From positions 1-7,048 of the forward strand of contig JAEHKQ010000181.1 of assembly GCA_016838795.1 (NCBI GenBank): 7,048 nucleotides of DNA, given 5' to 3'. Below the pieces are notes generated by a model. That model was not told the origin of the DNA. It did no database searches and saw nothing but the letters and a program-made list of their open reading frames with translations. Origin of the DNA: Nitrosopumilales archaeon. GTDB taxonomy: Archaea; Thermoproteota; Nitrososphaeria; Nitrososphaerales; Nitrosopumilaceae. Made by a program: the position numbers and the translations under genes. This document shows positions 5,533 to 7,048 of this stretch, one piece after another; position 1 is the first letter of the stretch; the number at the start of each line of letters is the position of its first letter.

Positions 5533-6714
5533 TTTTCTTTGTAATTTATTAGCTTCTGTTGACTGCATTCCCCACAATTCAACGAAACCTTTTGCTAATT
5601 TTTGGTCAAACGTGGATCCTTTTCCATAAGTTGCAACCTTGTAACTGTACAATGAGTATTTTGATTTTCGACCAACAACCCTCAAACTCCCCTTGTACAG
5701 TTTCAGCTTGACCGTACCTGAAACCCGTTTTTGGGTTTGATCAATGAAGGCATCCAGATCCTTACGTAGAGGATCCTCCCACAAACCAGAGTAGACCAGC
5801 CAGGACCACTCGTCATCTATGAGAGATTTGAATTTATTTTCGTGTTTCGTGTGCACCATTTTTTCAAGATCAGAATGCGCTTCAATCAAACAAGTAGCAG
5901 CAGGCGTTTCGTAAACTTCACGAGATTTAATTCCGATAACTCTGTCTTCAATATGATCAACAATTCCTACTCCTGCAGCTCCTGCCTTTTTGTTGATGTA
6001 CTCAATTAGAGCAATTGGATTTAGCTTCTTTCCATCAACTGCAACAGGTACGCCTTTCTCAAACTGTATTTCCAAATAGCTGGGATTTGCAGCCAAGTTT
6101 TTTGTCTTTACCCAGATGAAAACATCACTAGGAGGCTCTTTGTAAGCATCCTCTAACACTCCTCCTTCAATTGCACGGCCCCAAAGATTTTGATCAATAC
6201 TAAACTTTTTTGCCACGGAATCAATTTTAATTCCATGCTTTTTTGCAAACTTTAATTCTGTTTTACGATCCAAATTCAAATCTCTAATTGGTGCAATGAT
6301 TGGTAGATTAGAACCAGAACTGAACGTTACATCAAACCGCACTTGGTCATTTCCCTTGCCAGAACAACCGTGTGCAAGTGCAGTTACCTTTTCTTTTTTT
6401 GCAATCTCCAGTACCTTTTTTGCAATTAGTGGGCGCGTGAGAGCTGTTGCCAAACAATATTTTTTTTGATAAAGTGAATTTGCTTTGATGGAAGGAAAAA
6501 TAAAATCACTTACGAATTCTTTTTTCGCATCAATGTTGTAATGCTTTTTTACACCGAGCTTTTTTGCTTTTGCGGCAATCTTTTTTTGATCATCACCCTG
6601 TCCAACATCTACTGTAACTGTAACAACATCCATGTTGTATTTCTCCTGCAAGTACTTGACAACAACCGAGGTGTCTAAACCCCCAGAGAATGCAAGTATA
6701 GCTTTTTTGGGCAT
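5527..6714 (-). CDS. argG: Argininosuccinate synthase
   Basis: This 395-residue protein joins citrulline and aspartate with ATP to give argininosuccinate, the second-last step of arginine synthesis, in the cytoplasm. The N-type PP-loop AFSGGLDTS is at 8-16, directly after the start. AHGCSGKGNDQVRF (114-127) is the conserved citrulline/aspartate-binding stretch, and SIDQNLWGRAIEGG (172-185) is a family signature. Length is normal (about 400). I chose the ATG at 6714, giving MPKKAILAFSGG as in other ArgG proteins. A GTG at 6726 would add four residues but lies upstream of the transcription start predicted from the TATA-like box. The gene leads the block and precedes lysW by 8 bases, which ties the LysW pathway here to arginine. 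The coding strand is rich in A runs, including an A8 at 6467-6460. argH is not in the window. Confidence 0.96.
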   Translation of the reverse strand: MPKKAILAFSGGLDTSVVVKYLQEKYNMDVVTVTVDVGQGDDQKKIAAKAKKLGVKKHYNIDAKKEFVSDFIFPSIKANSLYQKKYCLATALTRPLIAKKVLEIAKKEKVTALAHGCSGKGNDQVRFDVTFSSGSNLPIIAPIRDLNLDRKTELKFAKKHGIKIDSVAKKFSIDQNLWGRAIEGGVLEDAYKEPPSDVFIWVKTKNLAANPSYLEIQFEKGVPVAVDGKKLNPIALIEYINKKAGAAGVGIVDHIEDRVIGIKSREVYETPAATCLIEAHSDLEKMVHTKHENKFKSLIDDEWSWLVYSGLWEDPLRKDLDAFIDQTQKRVSGTVKLKLYKGSLRVVGRKSKYSLYSYKVATYGKGSTFDQKLAKGFVELWGMQSTEANKLQRKR

Positions 6715-6740
6715 GAAGGATCTCACTGACTATTTTTTCG

Positions 6741-6750
6741 AATTTATCTT
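6741..6750 (-). promoter_or_regulatory. Possible TATA-like element of the argG-lysW operon
   Basis: AAGATAAATT on the minus strand is centred about 31 bases upstream of the argG ATG at 6714, predicting a transcript start near 6720 and a very short leader. The match to the archaeal TATA consensus is moderate. An alternative, GATAAATAATAC at 6838-6827, would give a leader of about 90 bases. The palindrome TTCGAA (6737-6742) lies directly beside it. Confidence 0.4.
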
Positions 6751-6792
6751 TTGTGTTATGTCGCCTCACTTTTTTTGTCAACAAATTTCTGG

Positions 6793-6827
6793 CTTGAATT
6801 TTTTCATAGCTCAAGCTAAAATTCGAG
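6793..6827. repeat. Imperfect inverted repeat between the divergent argG and transporter promoters
   Basis: CTTGAATTTT (6793-6802) and AAAATTCGAG (6818-6827) are inverted copies matching at 9 of 10 positions, with a 15-base spacer and arm centres about 25 bases apart, close to two and a half helix turns. A second, overlapping pair is GCTTGA (6792-6797) with TCAAGC (6811-6816). The right arm abuts the TATA box of the plus-strand gene. It could be an operator for a dimeric or tandem-binding regulator; that is inference. Confidence 0.4.
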
Positions 6828-6838
6828 TATTATTTATC
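6828..6838 (+). promoter_or_regulatory. TATA box of the substrate-binding protein gene (leaderless)
   Basis: TATTATTTATC is centred about 27 bases before the ATG at 6860, so transcription would start at or within a base or two of the start codon. No Shine-Dalgarno is present upstream of the ATG, as expected for a leaderless archaeal message. Confidence 0.5.
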
Positions 6839-6859
6839 CGCCTGCTATAACACTGTTTT

Positions 6860-7048
6860 ATGAATTTTAGATCAGCGATAGCTGCAGGAATCATAGGTGT
6901 TGTAACTGTGTCAGTAGCTCTTGCTGTATTTACCTCTGAACAGGACGACAAAGACAAAATCAGATTAGCATTTTTTCCAAATGTTGGTCACGCTGTTCCA
7001 ATCATTGGCTTAGAGCAAGAAATCTTTTATGAAAAACTTGGAAACGAA
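6860..7048 (+). CDS. ABC transporter substrate-binding protein (SsuA/THI5/NMT1-like), C-terminus cut by window edge
   Basis: The first 63 codons are present and the frame is open to the edge. Residues about 5-24 (SAIAAGIIGVVTVSVALAVF) form a hydrophobic segment after one Arg, consistent with a signal peptide or membrane anchor; there is no lipobox cysteine. An acidic, charged linker (EQDDKDK) follows. The mature domain then begins KIRLAFFPNVGHAVPIIGLEQ, the first strand and ligand-site loop typical of periplasmic-binding-like proteins related to the sulfonate, nitrate or thiamine-precursor (NMT1/THI5) type. It would capture a small solute outside the cell for an ABC importer whose other parts would lie downstream. 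The start is set by the near-leaderless spacing from the TATA box. The ligand is unknown, and so little sequence is present that the family call is tentative. It is divergent from argG across 145 bases. Confidence 0.65.
   Translation, partial: MNFRSAIAAGIIGVVTVSVALAVFTSEQDDKDKIRLAFFPNVGHAVPIIGLEQEIFYEKLGNE

Noticed and set aside
6715..6726. GTG start for argG at 6726
   Set aside because: The ATG at 6714 gives the family-typical N-terminus right before the PP-loop, and the TATA spacing places the transcript start downstream of the GTG.
6593..6814. Minus-strand 73-codon frame overlapping the argG start
   Set aside because: It overlaps argG in another frame, covers the argG promoter and resembles no family.
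6632..6850. Plus-strand 72-codon frame across the argG promoter
   Set aside because: It is antisense to the argG PP-loop region and runs through the divergent promoters without its own start signals.
6845..6850. CTATAA as TATA box of the plus-strand gene
   Set aside because: It is only about 12 bases from the ATG, so transcription would start inside the gene; the TATTATTTATC element has correct spacing.

Overview
The window reads as part of an archaeal chromosome, most probably from the Nitrososphaerota (Thaumarchaeota). Three things point there: a LysW carrier-protein amino-acid cluster, archaeal TATA boxes about 25-35 bases upstream of start codons with almost no 5' leader, and an Lrp/AsnC regulator of the LysM type. 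Base composition looks moderate to low in G+C. The genus cannot be fixed from this sequence alone.

Layout. All genes except the last lie on the minus strand. Reading in the direction of transcription (right to left), seven genes form one tight block: argG (argininosuccinate synthase, start 6714), lysW (55-residue carrier protein, 5518), lysX/argX (ATP-grasp ligase, 5351), lysY/argC (reductase, 4468), lysZ/argB (kinase, 3419), lysJ/argD (aminotransferase, 2622) and an Lrp/AsnC regulator (1454). Junctions are 8 bases, a 1-base TAATG overlap, 25 bases, 2 bases, a 4-base ATGA overlap and an 8-base overlap, so one polycistronic mRNA with translational coupling is likely. After a 116-base gap comes a homocitrate synthase-type gene with its own promoter, cut by the left edge. 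On the plus strand, divergent from argG across 145 bases, is the start of an ABC-transporter substrate-binding protein, cut by the right edge.

How the genes work together. LysX joins the alpha-amino group of 2-aminoadipate (lysine route) or glutamate (arginine route) to the C-terminal glutamate of LysW. LysZ phosphorylates the side-chain carboxylate, LysY reduces it to the semialdehyde and LysJ aminates it, giving LysW-lysine or LysW-ornithine. A LysK-type peptidase, not in this window, would release the product. Homocitrate synthase feeds the aminoadipate branch and ArgG consumes citrulline made from ornithine. Having only one set of LysW enzymes, flanked by one arginine-only gene and one lysine-only gene, suggests that the set serves both pathways. 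The terminal Lrp/AsnC gene is the obvious candidate regulator.

Noncoding DNA is limited to 919-1034, 4469-4493, 6715-6859 and gaps of a few bases. No RNA genes, CRISPR arrays or mobile elements were seen. The most useful small-scale observations are that the codons of the LysW C-terminus serve as the ribosome-binding site of lysX, that a perfect dyad covers the homocitrate synthase TATA box, and that an imperfect inverted repeat lies between the divergent argG and transporter promoters. The pathway itself is known; I found no clearly undescribed system.
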